A stretch of 64,000 nt of DNA from Bacteroidia bacterium (GTDB taxonomy: Bacteria > Bacteroidota > Bacteroidia > Cytophagales > Cyclobacteriaceae): assembly GCA_030432655.1 (NCBI GenBank), contig JAUILA010000022.1, positions 1-64,000 on the forward strand. Direction: 5' to 3'. Both the position numbers and the translations under genes were made by a program. Each line of letters opens with the position of its first letter. Position 1 is the stretch's first letter. Shown here one piece after another: positions 16,532 to 24,012 of this stretch. Below the pieces are notes generated by a model that saw nothing but the letters and a program-made list of their open reading frames with translations, was not told the origin of the DNA and made no database searches.

Positions 16532-17398
16532 CTATTTCGGTACAACTATTATAGAATTAGCAACATTTCGCTCACCATTGTGATCAAATCTGTTATTGTC
16601 CGATGGATAATTAACTACACCGTCGTATTCATTAGAATTTATCCACAGGGTAGATGAGCCGCCACCATCCAGATTAATAGCATCTTCACATCCCAAATTA
16701 TACATTAATAAGGCCAAATCGGCCATAGTCATACCACTTGCTGATTGATTATAGCCATCTACAACCACTAAGAATAAGGTCTGATTATTTATTCCAAAAG
16801 CTGACCTGGCATGAGAATCTGACATAAACTCAATATCCTCTTGAGGTAATATTTCTCTATCTTTAATTAGCAATGGACCACTGCTCATAATTGATCGATA
16901 CCCATCATTCAAAGGCCATCCATTTATTGGTTTCTCTACAATCATAACATCTTCTGCCTCCAGACCAATGGCTCCTTCATCTAGCATGGGTAAAAACAGT
17001 AGTTCTTCTTTATCAGGAATTGTCGCATTAATTAATTGATTGTCTACCCGCAAAAAGCATACGGAACCACCCTTTTCCGGATTGAAAAAGTTTCCGTTTA
17101 TCGAAGCAATTGCATTATTATGGCGACCTCGATACGAGGTTTTTTGCAATTCAATACTGTCGTAAGCCAACTGTAATTCACAATCACAGGCTGTCAAATC
17201 CACAGTAAGCACATGGATCGTTTGCTGATTTTCATTAAAGGACTGATTAATTAAGCTTCGATACTCAATCCCTTGTCGAATTGTAACCACCTTCCAATCT
17301 CTCGAAGATTCAATTTTGGGGTTTCGCCCATGGCAGGAAGAAAGTACTATAATCAGAATGCACAATGTGCATTTATTAAGAAATGCTATGCGTAACAT
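16532..17398 (-). CDS. Phosphodiester glycosidase (NAGPA/DUF2233) lipoprotein
   Basis: A 288-residue protein with a lipobox in LSSCHGRN (Cys at about residue 22). The NAGPA domain is recognisable from AIASINGNFFNP (about 95-106), RSAFGINNQTLFLVVVDGYN (about 197-216), the MTMADLALLMYNLGCEDAIN helix, and the catalytic-region signature LDGGGSSTLW. Members hydrolyse sugar phosphodiesters, as in mannose-6-phosphate uncovering enzyme. Here the substrate is unknown and the enzyme would sit on a membrane surface. It is a single gene between element modules, so it looks like cargo. Confidence 0.88.
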   Translation of the reverse strand: MLRIAFLNKCTLCILIIVLSSCHGRNPKIESSRDWKVVTIRQGIEYRSLINQSFNENQQTIHVLTVDLTACDCELQLAYDSIELQKTSYRGRHNNAIASINGNFFNPEKGGSVCFLRVDNQLINATIPDKEELLFLPMLDEGAIGLEAEDVMIVEKPINGWPLNDGYRSIMSSGPLLIKDREILPQEDIEFMSDSHARSAFGINNQTLFLVVVDGYNQSASGMTMADLALLMYNLGCEDAINLDGGGSSTLWINSNEYDGVVNYPSDNNRFDHNGERNVANSIIVVPK

Positions 17399-17610
17399 GG
17401 TATTTTAAGAGTAGCTGTTTTGATTTGATAATTTGCCATAACTTTATTCAACCGGCAAATGTTCGTCGCTCTATTTTACTCGACAATAGCTGATATACTC
17501 CAGCTTGGGCCAGATAATTTAGAAAACGACTGCTGGCAGAAATATTAAAAATGTGTATGCGTGATGGGTCAACCACCTATATAGCGGATGTAGATTAACG
17601 GCTATAGTAA
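17399..17610. other. Intergenic gap with no recognised element
   Basis: About 210 bp of AT-rich sequence between two minus-strand genes. I see no ORF, tRNA or convincing hairpin. It probably carries the promoter of the phosphodiester glycosidase gene. Confidence 0.35.
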
Positions 17611-19020
17611 TCATGCATTCGGCTCAATGATCTCAATCATTTTCTTTAGGAGCTTTCGTACCGACTGGCGGGTTCCTGAATCAACGCTGTAATACTTATT
17701 TCGCAAATTGTCTACCGAAATCTGATCCTGCCGCTCGGTGCGAATTCCAAAGGCAAGGGATTTGAGCAGTTCCTGCTTGTCTTCCTCAATCAGTCCACTT
17801 TCCAAACAGGCTCTCGCGATCAGGGCCAGCTGTGAGACCGATACCTTGACCATCTTCTTTTTTCCTGTTGCAGGTTGCAAAAGATCTGTTTGTTCCAAAA
17901 AAGTCAACTCTTCGGAAAGATAGGTGAGCATATGGTCAGTTAATGAGGTTGTGGCAGCCTCATAGGGTGCCGGCATGGTGGGACGAATTTGTTTGATCAA
18001 CTTCTGGTAATAGAGCAGTCGTAAGCGCTTCTCGGAAGTCTCATGAATCTTTCTCTGCTCAGCTTTAATTCGTCGCTTTAAAAAGTGAAGAAATTGGGGG
18101 CTGTTCAGATTCATACGCCACAGAAATAGAATCCATCGCTTGGTGGAGTGAGCTGCTGCTTGCATAAATACTTCCAGCTCCTTTACATAGTTTTCTATAT
18201 AGCGTGCCTGCGGATAGCTGCATCGGTTACGGTATTTCTCCAATGGCTCTGAAACAATATCTGGCCAGGGGGATTCTAGTTCTCGAGAAATTCGCTGAAG
18301 CGTATCGAGTCGTTCCAGCATTTCAGGATTGGCAGGTCTGGAAGGGGTAAAACTGAAACTGGGCTGCAGAAAATCAGAAAAGTAACTGGCCAAAAAGGAA
18401 AGTAGCTTTTCCAGAGTGTCTCTGATTAATCCCCGTACGTGACTGAAAGAATAATTGCGTGGATACGTATACGAAGTGATTGGATATCCTTTCATCGAAT
18501 CAATAATCCGGAGCGCCACCCGGGCATGATTTTGAATCAGGCACCGAAGCGCTTCTTCGTTGTTTTGAGCTAAAACATCGTCGAGTAGAGACCTTTGTAG
18601 ATTATTTAAGGAGACTTCAAGGTAGGTGTGAAAATAGTAATATAGTACTTGCTCCCGGGAGAGCGACGTATAATTCCCAGGAAATAAAACCGAAACCTTC
18701 TCCTGACTGCGCATTGAATAGCTCTTGGTATAAACTATCTCATCGGGCTCTCGATTCAATATTTGACATAGCATCTTTACATGCCTGTCAATTAGGATAT
18801 GATCTTTGACCATTTTATGTTTTGGCTCCTGAAAAGCGGTATGGGTGATTCGAACTAAATCACCCGTGTCCCTATCATAGGTGGCTTCAAACTGTTCGGT
18901 AAAATCAGGATGATGATCTTTGAGGTAACGCACGCATTCAGTGAAAGAACGTTCCTTGTTTTCAGGGGTCGACTCGCCAAATACCATGGCGTACAAAGCC
19001 TCCAGGTTTTTCATAGACAA
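17611..19020 (-). CDS. Hypothetical mobile-element protein, weakly RteC-like C-terminus
   Basis: A 469-residue cytoplasmic, mostly helical protein with no signal peptide. The last 80 residues (VSQLALIARACLESGLIEED, then SVDNLRNKYYSVDSGT and a closing LLKKMIEI helix) resemble the C-terminal module of many Bacteroidota mobile-element proteins, some annotated RteC. RteC controls excision and transfer of CTnDOT, but the similarity here is weak and I do not claim that function. Tyr, Arg and Leu are abundant. It stands alone, facing the same way as the tra operon. Confidence 0.6.
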   Translation of the reverse strand: MSMKNLEALYAMVFGESTPENKERSFTECVRYLKDHHPDFTEQFEATYDRDTGDLVRITHTAFQEPKHKMVKDHILIDRHVKMLCQILNREPDEIVYTKSYSMRSQEKVSVLFPGNYTSLSREQVLYYYFHTYLEVSLNNLQRSLLDDVLAQNNEEALRCLIQNHARVALRIIDSMKGYPITSYTYPRNYSFSHVRGLIRDTLEKLLSFLASYFSDFLQPSFSFTPSRPANPEMLERLDTLQRISRELESPWPDIVSEPLEKYRNRCSYPQARYIENYVKELEVFMQAAAHSTKRWILFLWRMNLNSPQFLHFLKRRIKAEQRKIHETSEKRLRLLYYQKLIKQIRPTMPAPYEAATTSLTDHMLTYLSEELTFLEQTDLLQPATGKKKMVKVSVSQLALIARACLESGLIEEDKQELLKSLAFGIRTERQDQISVDNLRNKYYSVDSGTRQSVRKLLKKMIEIIEPNA

Positions 19021-19213
19021 AGTAAAAATGAGATGTGGGGTGGCAACCTACCACCTCCAACGGACATTGCCTTCGTAAAAATTTCCTGCTCACGTTTGTC
19101 CAGGCTGGTAACGAGTCTTGAATATCTCCTTAGCAATCAACAATAATGCCACTTGAAAAAGGTAGGATTTTTGTTAGGATTTTATGAAATTCTAACCACT
19201 AACCATTACTATC

Positions 19214-20032
19214 ATGAAATTACTCTGCTTGCTGGCTACCTTTTGTAGCACCATTCCCCTGTTTTCACAATCTATTTCTGATGTAAATATTGACCAGGCA
19301 TTGCAAACCCGATTATCCGAAGTGATCCCTGCGGATGTTGAGAATAATACCGATTCCCCCCGCTGGTCGAAGGATGTTGTCACCCTTGACTGGCGCATTT
19401 TACCGGAAACCATCTCCATACAAATTGGTGATCAATTCGAATCCTCGGATCCGGTGCGCGCCATCTCCCAAGAATATCAAAACGTTAACTGCTCTGATAA
19501 GCCGCGTAGCTGGATCGAAACCTTCTCAGTTTCAGTAAATAAGTTTTCCAGCGTATCATATTCAAAAACTGTCTCCTCTACTACTTCTGAAAACTCCTCG
19601 GTGGACCTAAAATTCTCTCTTCAATTTGGTCCGCTCACCCCAACCTTTGGGCACAGCACAAGCAAGCAGCTCTTAGAACAGATTTCCCTGGTCAATCAAC
19701 AGAGTAAAACCCACACTGAATCACAGACCACACAACGCTCCATAGAAGTAAGCGCCGAACCGCATCAACAGTTAACCGTTACCGCCACCCAAGAGATTTA
19801 CACTGCGAAGGTTCCTTTTACCATCTCTTTTCAAGTTGACGGAGAAATTACCTACAAGCACGTAATCACCGCCTCCAAGCTTACCGGATGGACTAATAAT
19901 ACCTATGCCATCAGTGAGTTTCTTTCTGAACAAGACAGGACCTTTACTATTTCCGGGTATATTTCTGAGAATGAAACTTCGAAGCTAAAAATACAATTTG
20001 ACACTCTAGAAGTTACTAGTTGCAAGGAATAA
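19214..20032 (+). CDS. Secreted aerolysin/ETX-MTX2-like protein (candidate pore-forming toxin)
   Basis: A 272-residue protein with a signal peptide of about 20 residues (ending PLFSQS). From about residue 105 it is dominated by alternating Ser/Thr strands: YSKTVSSTTSENSSVDLKFS, a middle STSKQLLEQISLV segment, then KTHTESQTTQRSIEV followed by AEPHQQLTVTATQEIYTAKVPFTISF. This order is typical of aerolysin-type beta pore-forming proteins (ETX/MTX2 family): Ser/Thr-rich amphipathic insertion hairpin, a conserved V-x-P-like turn, and paired long strands. It is the only plus-strand gene in the element and faces radC convergently. The fold assignment is from pattern, not a search. Confidence 0.65.
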   Translation: MKLLCLLATFCSTIPLFSQSISDVNIDQALQTRLSEVIPADVENNTDSPRWSKDVVTLDWRILPETISIQIGDQFESSDPVRAISQEYQNVNCSDKPRSWIETFSVSVNKFSSVSYSKTVSSTTSENSSVDLKFSLQFGPLTPTFGHSTSKQLLEQISLVNQQSKTHTESQTTQRSIEVSAEPHQQLTVTATQEIYTAKVPFTISFQVDGEITYKHVITASKLTGWTNNTYAISEFLSEQDRTFTISGYISENETSKLKIQFDTLEVTSCKE

Positions 20033-20036
20033 AAAA

Positions 20037-20055
20037 AAGGCCTACAAGAGGCCTT
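20037..20055 (-). terminator. Rho-independent terminator of radC, overlapping its last codons
   Basis: Stem AAGGCCT/AGGCCTT with a 5-nt loop, followed on the minus strand by a run of eight T. The stem overlaps the radC stop codon at 20042-20044. The run of A on the plus strand means the same hairpin also lies just after the plus-strand toxin-like gene, so it separates the two convergent genes. Confidence 0.8.
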
Positions 20056-20497
20056 CATCTGCGAAGGAGAAATATCCTTCCGAAGAAAGGATCAAGTGAT
20101 CCAGCAGTGGAAGTTCCAGAAGTTCCCCGGCTTTTTTCAATTTACTGGTGAGTGCGATATCCGCTTTTGATGGAGTCAAATTACCCGATGGATGATTGTG
20201 GGCAGCTATGATAGCACTCGCTTTAGTAGTAAGGGCAATGGCAAATACCAGCTTGGGATCCACCACAGTGCCACTGTATCCTCCCTTGGAAATCAAACTC
20301 TGACCTAACACTTTGTGATTCCGGTTCAGAATAAGAATCTTAAATTCTTCGACAAGCTCCAGTTGGCCCAAGTCCCAATTTTCGCGGAATAATTCCTGCG
20401 CCTGGCGCGAACATGAGATTTTAGGAAGTTCAGATAATTTGGCCTTGGAAGAAAAAGTAGTTTTGATTTCCGCGACATGATTGGATAAAATTTTCAT
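20042..20497 (-). CDS. RadC-family JAB-domain protein
   Basis: A 151-residue protein consisting essentially of the JAB/MPN metalloprotease-like domain. The metal motif is seen at about residues 100-113 as HNHPSGNLTPSKAD (HxH then S and D), and a segment ILNRNHKVLGQSLISKGG precedes it. Full-length RadC has an N-terminal HhH region that is missing here, as is usual for the short RadC proteins on plasmids and ICEs. Its cellular role is unsettled. Association with transfer elements and with ssb suggests a post-entry, leading-region function (inference). A structured noncoding element lies immediately upstream. Confidence 0.9.
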   Translation of the reverse strand: MKILSNHVAEIKTTFSSKAKLSELPKISCSRQAQELFRENWDLGQLELVEEFKILILNRNHKVLGQSLISKGGYSGTVVDPKLVFAIALTTKASAIIAAHNHPSGNLTPSKADIALTSKLKKAGELLELPLLDHLILSSEGYFSFADEGLL

Positions 20498-20541
20498 GGC
20501 TCATTCAGTTATAGTGAAACATTAATCATGTTCCATGTCTC

Positions 20542-20639
20542 AATGGGCCCCGTGTGAAAGCGATTCGGACAAATCCGGGTCGGCGCGCAGGCTAAAGATT
20601 TACGGCGCGTGGATTTGTCAGGATCCCCTGGGCTCCATT
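20542..20639. ncRNA. Long two-stem structured element upstream of radC
   Basis: An outer stem pairs 20542-20550 (AATGGGCCC) with 20630-20639, nine base pairs with one bulged T at 20634. An inner perfect 9-bp stem pairs GACAAATCC at 20568-20576 with GGATTTGTC at 20611-20619. A further 5-bp CGCGC/GCGCG helix (20584-20588 with 20605-20609) fits inside it. The GC-rich, roughly 100-nt fold stands out in this AT-rich gap and lies about 45 bp from the radC start codon. It could be an RNA, a cis-regulator, or a structure formed in transferred single-stranded DNA. Confidence 0.55.
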
Positions 20640-20962
20640 ACCTTGAACCTGATTGATGTCTCACAGAATTGAGCCTGGTAGATTTTGCTATGTCCGGCAG
20701 CTACAGCAACTTCAGTCTATGAAAAAACAAAAGATTATTTCGATTCCCATTCACATTGATAATGCGATACTGGTCCGAAGCGATGTGCATGCCAGTTATT
20801 GGATGAAGCGGAACTGGATTATTTCCTGGGATCGGTGTTCTGTGAAATACTCATTAATAAATGTTAATAACGAAAATAGCGTGTGCTTATAAAATTCCAG
20901 GTAGTAATTAGACCTGGAACTGGACATTTTGTAGTGGCAGAATAATTTATGTGTGCTACCGG

Positions 20963-21163
20963 TTAAGAGTAATACGCTTCTTTAAAAATTTGCAGCGCAT
21001 CGTTTGACTCTTTATTAAAAGTCCGGTATTCCAAATAAGCAAATTGTTCTTCTTCGCTCAATTCCATTGGAAAATGAGGATCTCTTAAAATATCCCTTGC
21101 TAAATCACCCAGCTCGAACTCTTCCTGAGCGCATTCCCTGGCAAAATCAATAATTCCTTCCAT
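20963..21163 (-). CDS. YozE/SAM-like small protein
   Basis: A 66-residue acidic helical protein. The segment GDLARDILRDPHFPMELSEE at about residues 19-38, followed by a YLEYR helix and a final ALQIFKEAYYS helix, matches the YozE SAM-like fold (PF06855): GDLA-D--RD--FP, then a YL helix, then A---F--A. The family is small and of unknown function, common in Firmicutes. It lies 117 bp downstream of ssb, in the same direction, and is probably co-transcribed. Confidence 0.75.
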   Translation of the reverse strand: MEGIIDFARECAQEEFELGDLARDILRDPHFPMELSEEEQFAYLEYRTFNKESNDALQIFKEAYYS

Positions 21164-21280
21164 AACCTGTGTTTAAAAAATAGTTAGAACATATATTATA
21201 TACGATTAAAAATTTCTGAGGTATAAACTTTTGCGAGAAAATGTAAAGAGCCAGGATAAGAATCCTGACTCTTTAAGATT

Positions 21281-21613
21281 TTACTTGTGGATATCGATTT
21301 CATTTACCTCGATATAGGCATCCTTGTGCCGAATGGATTTCTTTCCGACGACTTCTTCCCATTCATTGTACATCAGGGTTCCGGAGACAAGGACGCTGGC
21401 TCCCTTTTCGAGCAGGTCCACAAGCTTCTGATTCACTTCCTTGGTGAATTTTTTGCAGGTGTGCCACTGGGTATTTTGGATCCTCTCTCCGTCTTTATCG
21501 GTGTAGAAAGAGTTGGAAGCCACCGAAAATTCAATAACGGCTCTGCCGTTGTCAAATTCTTTTACCGTTGCATCCTGACCTAATTTTCCTGGAACAAATA
21601 CTTGCGCTTTCAT
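21281..21613 (-). CDS. ssb: Single-stranded DNA-binding protein of the element
   Basis: A 110-residue protein consisting of one OB fold: KLGQDATVKEFDNGRAVIEF near the N-terminus, then QNTQWHTCKKFTKEV and a GASVLVSGTLMYNEWE strand pair. It ends at EVNEIDIHK, without the disordered tail and acidic DDDIPF-type tip of chromosomal SSBs. It should bind ssDNA but may not recruit the usual partner proteins. Element-encoded SSBs protect DNA entering a recipient. The gene is the last recognised one before the tRNA-side end of the element. Confidence 0.93.
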   Translation of the reverse strand: MKAQVFVPGKLGQDATVKEFDNGRAVIEFSVASNSFYTDKDGERIQNTQWHTCKKFTKEVNQKLVDLLEKGASVLVSGTLMYNEWEEVVGKKSIRHKDAYIEVNEIDIHK

Positions 21614-21931
21614 AATCTTAGTGTTTAAATGATGATTAATTTATGTCCAGCAATCAGCCAGGAGTGGAATTAAAGAAGGTGCTGTCGTTAAGGAAAAAAG
21701 GGAGAGGCTCTCCGTTGGAAACTGCCTTTTTTCTAGACCCTTCTGTATTGAAAACGACCGGCTAGCTTAGGATATCAATTAATAGATCAGTTCATTTAAA
21801 TCGCGAAGATGAGCGTAAACATTTTGGGGAAATTGGGGGATGCAATGGAATTTGACAGACGGAGCTCATTGATCGGTAGCTCGTAATTCATCAGTTAGAA
21901 AAGAGGACTAACAGGTAACCGTGAACGGGGC

Positions 21932-21957
21932 TGATATCCTTGTAGGCACGGATATCA
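21932..21957. repeat. 8-bp inverted repeat in the ssb upstream region
   Basis: TGATATCC and GGATATCA are perfect complements separated by 10 nt. There is no adjoining T run, so an operator or processing site is more likely than a terminator. Confidence 0.5.
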
Positions 21958-22080
21958 TCTCTATCCGCAATAGTACTATAACTAACTAATAAAATAACTT
22001 CAAGAAAGTAGTATTAAACATAATATAAATCGGCGGGAAAAAATGAGATTTTAATGATACACAAATTAAAAATAAAAAAG

Positions 22081-22101
22081 TGGGCAGAAACTGGGCAGAA
22101 A
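22081..22101. repeat. Tandem direct repeat next to tRNA-Val
   Basis: Two identical TGGGCAGAAA units at 22081-22090 and 22092-22101, one helical turn apart, 48 bp from the 3' end of the tRNA. Short direct repeats beside a tRNA 3' end can be integrase arm sites. No integrase gene is visible here, so this is only a suggestion. Confidence 0.45.
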
Positions 22102-22107
22102 TGAAAA

Positions 22108-22137
22108 AAGCACTTACAATTTTCATCGTAAGTGCTT
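22108..22137 (-). terminator. Terminator downstream of tRNA-Val
   Basis: A perfect 10-bp stem, AAGCACTTAC with GTAAGTGCTT, and a 10-nt loop. On the minus strand it is followed by a T run and lies 11 bp after the tRNA 3' end. Confidence 0.85.
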
Positions 22138-22148
22138 GATTATCAGTG

Positions 22149-22223
22149 TGGGCCCTGCTGGATTCGAACCAGCGACCCCCTGCTTGTAAGGCAGGTGCTC
22201 TGAACCAACTGAGCTAAGAGCCC
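22149..22223 (-). tRNA. tRNA-Val (anticodon TAC)
   Basis: On the minus strand the gene reads from GGGCTCT to AGGGCCC plus discriminator A, 75 nt. The acceptor stem pairs with one G-U. The anticodon stem CCTGC/GCAGG encloses loop CTTACAA, giving anticodon TAC. The T arm is GCTGG-TTCGAAT-CCAGC. The D loop carries GGTT. No CCA is encoded. Its 3' end faces the conjugative element, the usual orientation for a tRNA used as an integration site. Confidence 0.97.
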
Positions 22224-22332
22224 TTTATTGATCGGCATTACCAGATAAGCCAGATGCCTTGATCAAATTGGGAATGCAAATGTAGCACTTGTTTTGATTT
22301 GCACAAATAAAAATTTCACAAATGATTAAATA

Positions 22333-23910
22333 TTATTTGCTCACCGTAAATCCCTCATCCAGCAACGGCATCCGGAAACGCTCCACTTCCGCTGTCTCAT
22401 GTTCGCGCCGTATTATGTCCATCCCTCTCTTCATCAGGTCCGGCCGGTCCATCGCCCGGTTTATTTTCTCCTCGGGATCCTCTGCTACGTTGTATAACTC
22501 CAGCGTCACCGGCTCATCGTTCAGCAGATTCCGCCGGATCAGCTTCCAGTCCCCCATCCGCACGGCGACTTGTCCGCCGTACGAAGGAAACTCCCAGTAA
22601 ATAAATTCGTGTTGCCGCTGCACTGCATCCCCCAACAGGGTCGGCGCATAGCTGATCCCGTCTGACCCCTCTGGCGCCGGCACCCCGGCAATATCCTCCA
22701 GGGTCTTTGCAAAATCATAGTGCACCGAGACATGGTCCGATGTCGTTCCGGCCGCGATGTGTCCCGGCCAGCTGGCAATCATCGGCACCCGGATGCCTCC
22801 TTCATACACATGCCCCTTGCCACGGCCTTCCTGCTCCTGCAACGGCCCGGCACTGTTAAACCAGCCCGCATCCACACCACCGGCGTAGGTCGGACCGTTG
22901 TCCGAGGTAAAGATGATCAGCGTATTCTCATAGATTTCCTCGTCCTTCAACTGCTGAACCAGCTTCCCGATATTTTCATCCAGGTAGGAGATCATTGCCG
23001 CATACGCCGCCCGCGGAAATCGCTGAGGCGCGTAGCCCCGGTCGCCTGTATACGGTTCTTCGTCCCCGAATTTATCCGTGTAATAATCAATCCATCGCTG
23101 TGGCGCCTGTAAACTGACATGCGGGATAGCCGTCGCCCAGTACAGGAAAAACGGTTCTGATTTATGATCGTCCACAAAGGCCGTCAGCCTCTCAAACATC
23201 CTGTCCTCCGAATAATCTCCCTGGTGAAAGCTTGCGTAGGACTCCGGATCATATGGATCTGCCTCCTCCGGGAACGGCATGTGCGGCGGTACGGTATCAT
23301 TCTCCAGGTAAAAGCGGTGATCATTCTCATACAAATGAACCGGGTAATAGGTATGGGCGATCCGCTGGCAATTGTAGCCGAAAAAATAGTCAAACCCCAT
23401 CTGGTTGGGCACCGAATGCGTATGCGGAGCTCCCAGCCCCCACTTGCCGATCATCCCGGTCGCATACCCATTCTCCTGCAAACGCTGCGCAAACGTAACT
23501 GTCCCATCCGGCACCGGGTGCTGCCCCTCCAGGGTGGAATCGGCAATCATCGCCCGGTAATTCCAGACTTCGCCGCGCTCCCCCCATTCGTGATTCCCGC
23601 GGATATAGGAATGACCTGCGTGCCGGCCGGTCAGAAACATGTACCTGGCCGGGGCACACACCGGGGCGCTCGAATAATGCTGGGTAAACAGCATCCCCTC
23701 ACCTGCCAGCGCATCAATATTCGGCGTTTCAATTTTTTCCTGTCCGTATACCCCGACATCACCATACCCCAGGTCATCCGCCAGAATATAAATAATATTC
23801 GGCCGCTGAGGTGTATCCTCCCGGCTGTCCTCCTGCGGCTGGCAGCTAAACAGCAAGCCGGTTACACAGATCACCAGCAACCTGATGCACTTTGCCGACG
23901 TATGACTCAT
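22333..23910 (-). CDS. Sulfatase (arylsulfatase family S1), lipoprotein
   Basis: A 525-residue protein with a lipobox in LLFSCQPQ (Cys 23). The sulfatase core is clear: metal-binding LADDLGYGD at about residues 43-51, and the formylglycine signature CAPAR at 85-89 (C-x-P-x-R, so maturation by a formylglycine-generating enzyme is expected). TSDNGP and GGIRVPMIASWPG follow later. It hydrolyses sulfate esters, probably from polysaccharides or aryl substrates. It stands alone, divergent from the AsmA-like gene, and no carbohydrate-utilisation genes adjoin it, so the substrate is open. Confidence 0.93.
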   Translation of the reverse strand: MSHTSAKCIRLLVICVTGLLFSCQPQEDSREDTPQRPNIIYILADDLGYGDVGVYGQEKIETPNIDALAGEGMLFTQHYSSAPVCAPARYMFLTGRHAGHSYIRGNHEWGERGEVWNYRAMIADSTLEGQHPVPDGTVTFAQRLQENGYATGMIGKWGLGAPHTHSVPNQMGFDYFFGYNCQRIAHTYYPVHLYENDHRFYLENDTVPPHMPFPEEADPYDPESYASFHQGDYSEDRMFERLTAFVDDHKSEPFFLYWATAIPHVSLQAPQRWIDYYTDKFGDEEPYTGDRGYAPQRFPRAAYAAMISYLDENIGKLVQQLKDEEIYENTLIIFTSDNGPTYAGGVDAGWFNSAGPLQEQEGRGKGHVYEGGIRVPMIASWPGHIAAGTTSDHVSVHYDFAKTLEDIAGVPAPEGSDGISYAPTLLGDAVQRQHEFIYWEFPSYGGQVAVRMGDWKLIRRNLLNDEPVTLELYNVAEDPEEKINRAMDRPDLMKRGMDIIRREHETAEVERFRMPLLDEGFTVSK

Positions 23911-24012
23911 AGTAAATAATTTTTTGAATGAAGCCGAAATTTAAATTAATCGCCTTCGTTTGATCTTTCAAAGGGTTTACCGTAGTTTGTTATACATTAA
24001 TTTTTTCAGGCA

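Larger units (their letters stand above)
21614..22107. other. Noncoding boundary region between ssb and tRNA-Val
   Basis: About 490 bp without a convincing ORF, increasingly AT-rich toward 22080. It contains an 8-bp inverted repeat TGATATCC/GGATATCA at 21932-21939 and 21950-21957 (10-nt loop, no T run), and a tandem TGGGCAGAAA repeat at 22081-22101. It should contain the ssb promoter and probably the chromosome/element junction, but no second copy of the tRNA end is available in the window to define an att site. Confidence 0.5.

Noticed and set aside
20653-20892. Possible 79-residue plus-strand protein downstream of the structured element
   Set aside because: No family likeness, no clear promoter, and the composition is that of AT-rich noncoding sequence. 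It may be a small gene but cannot be supported.
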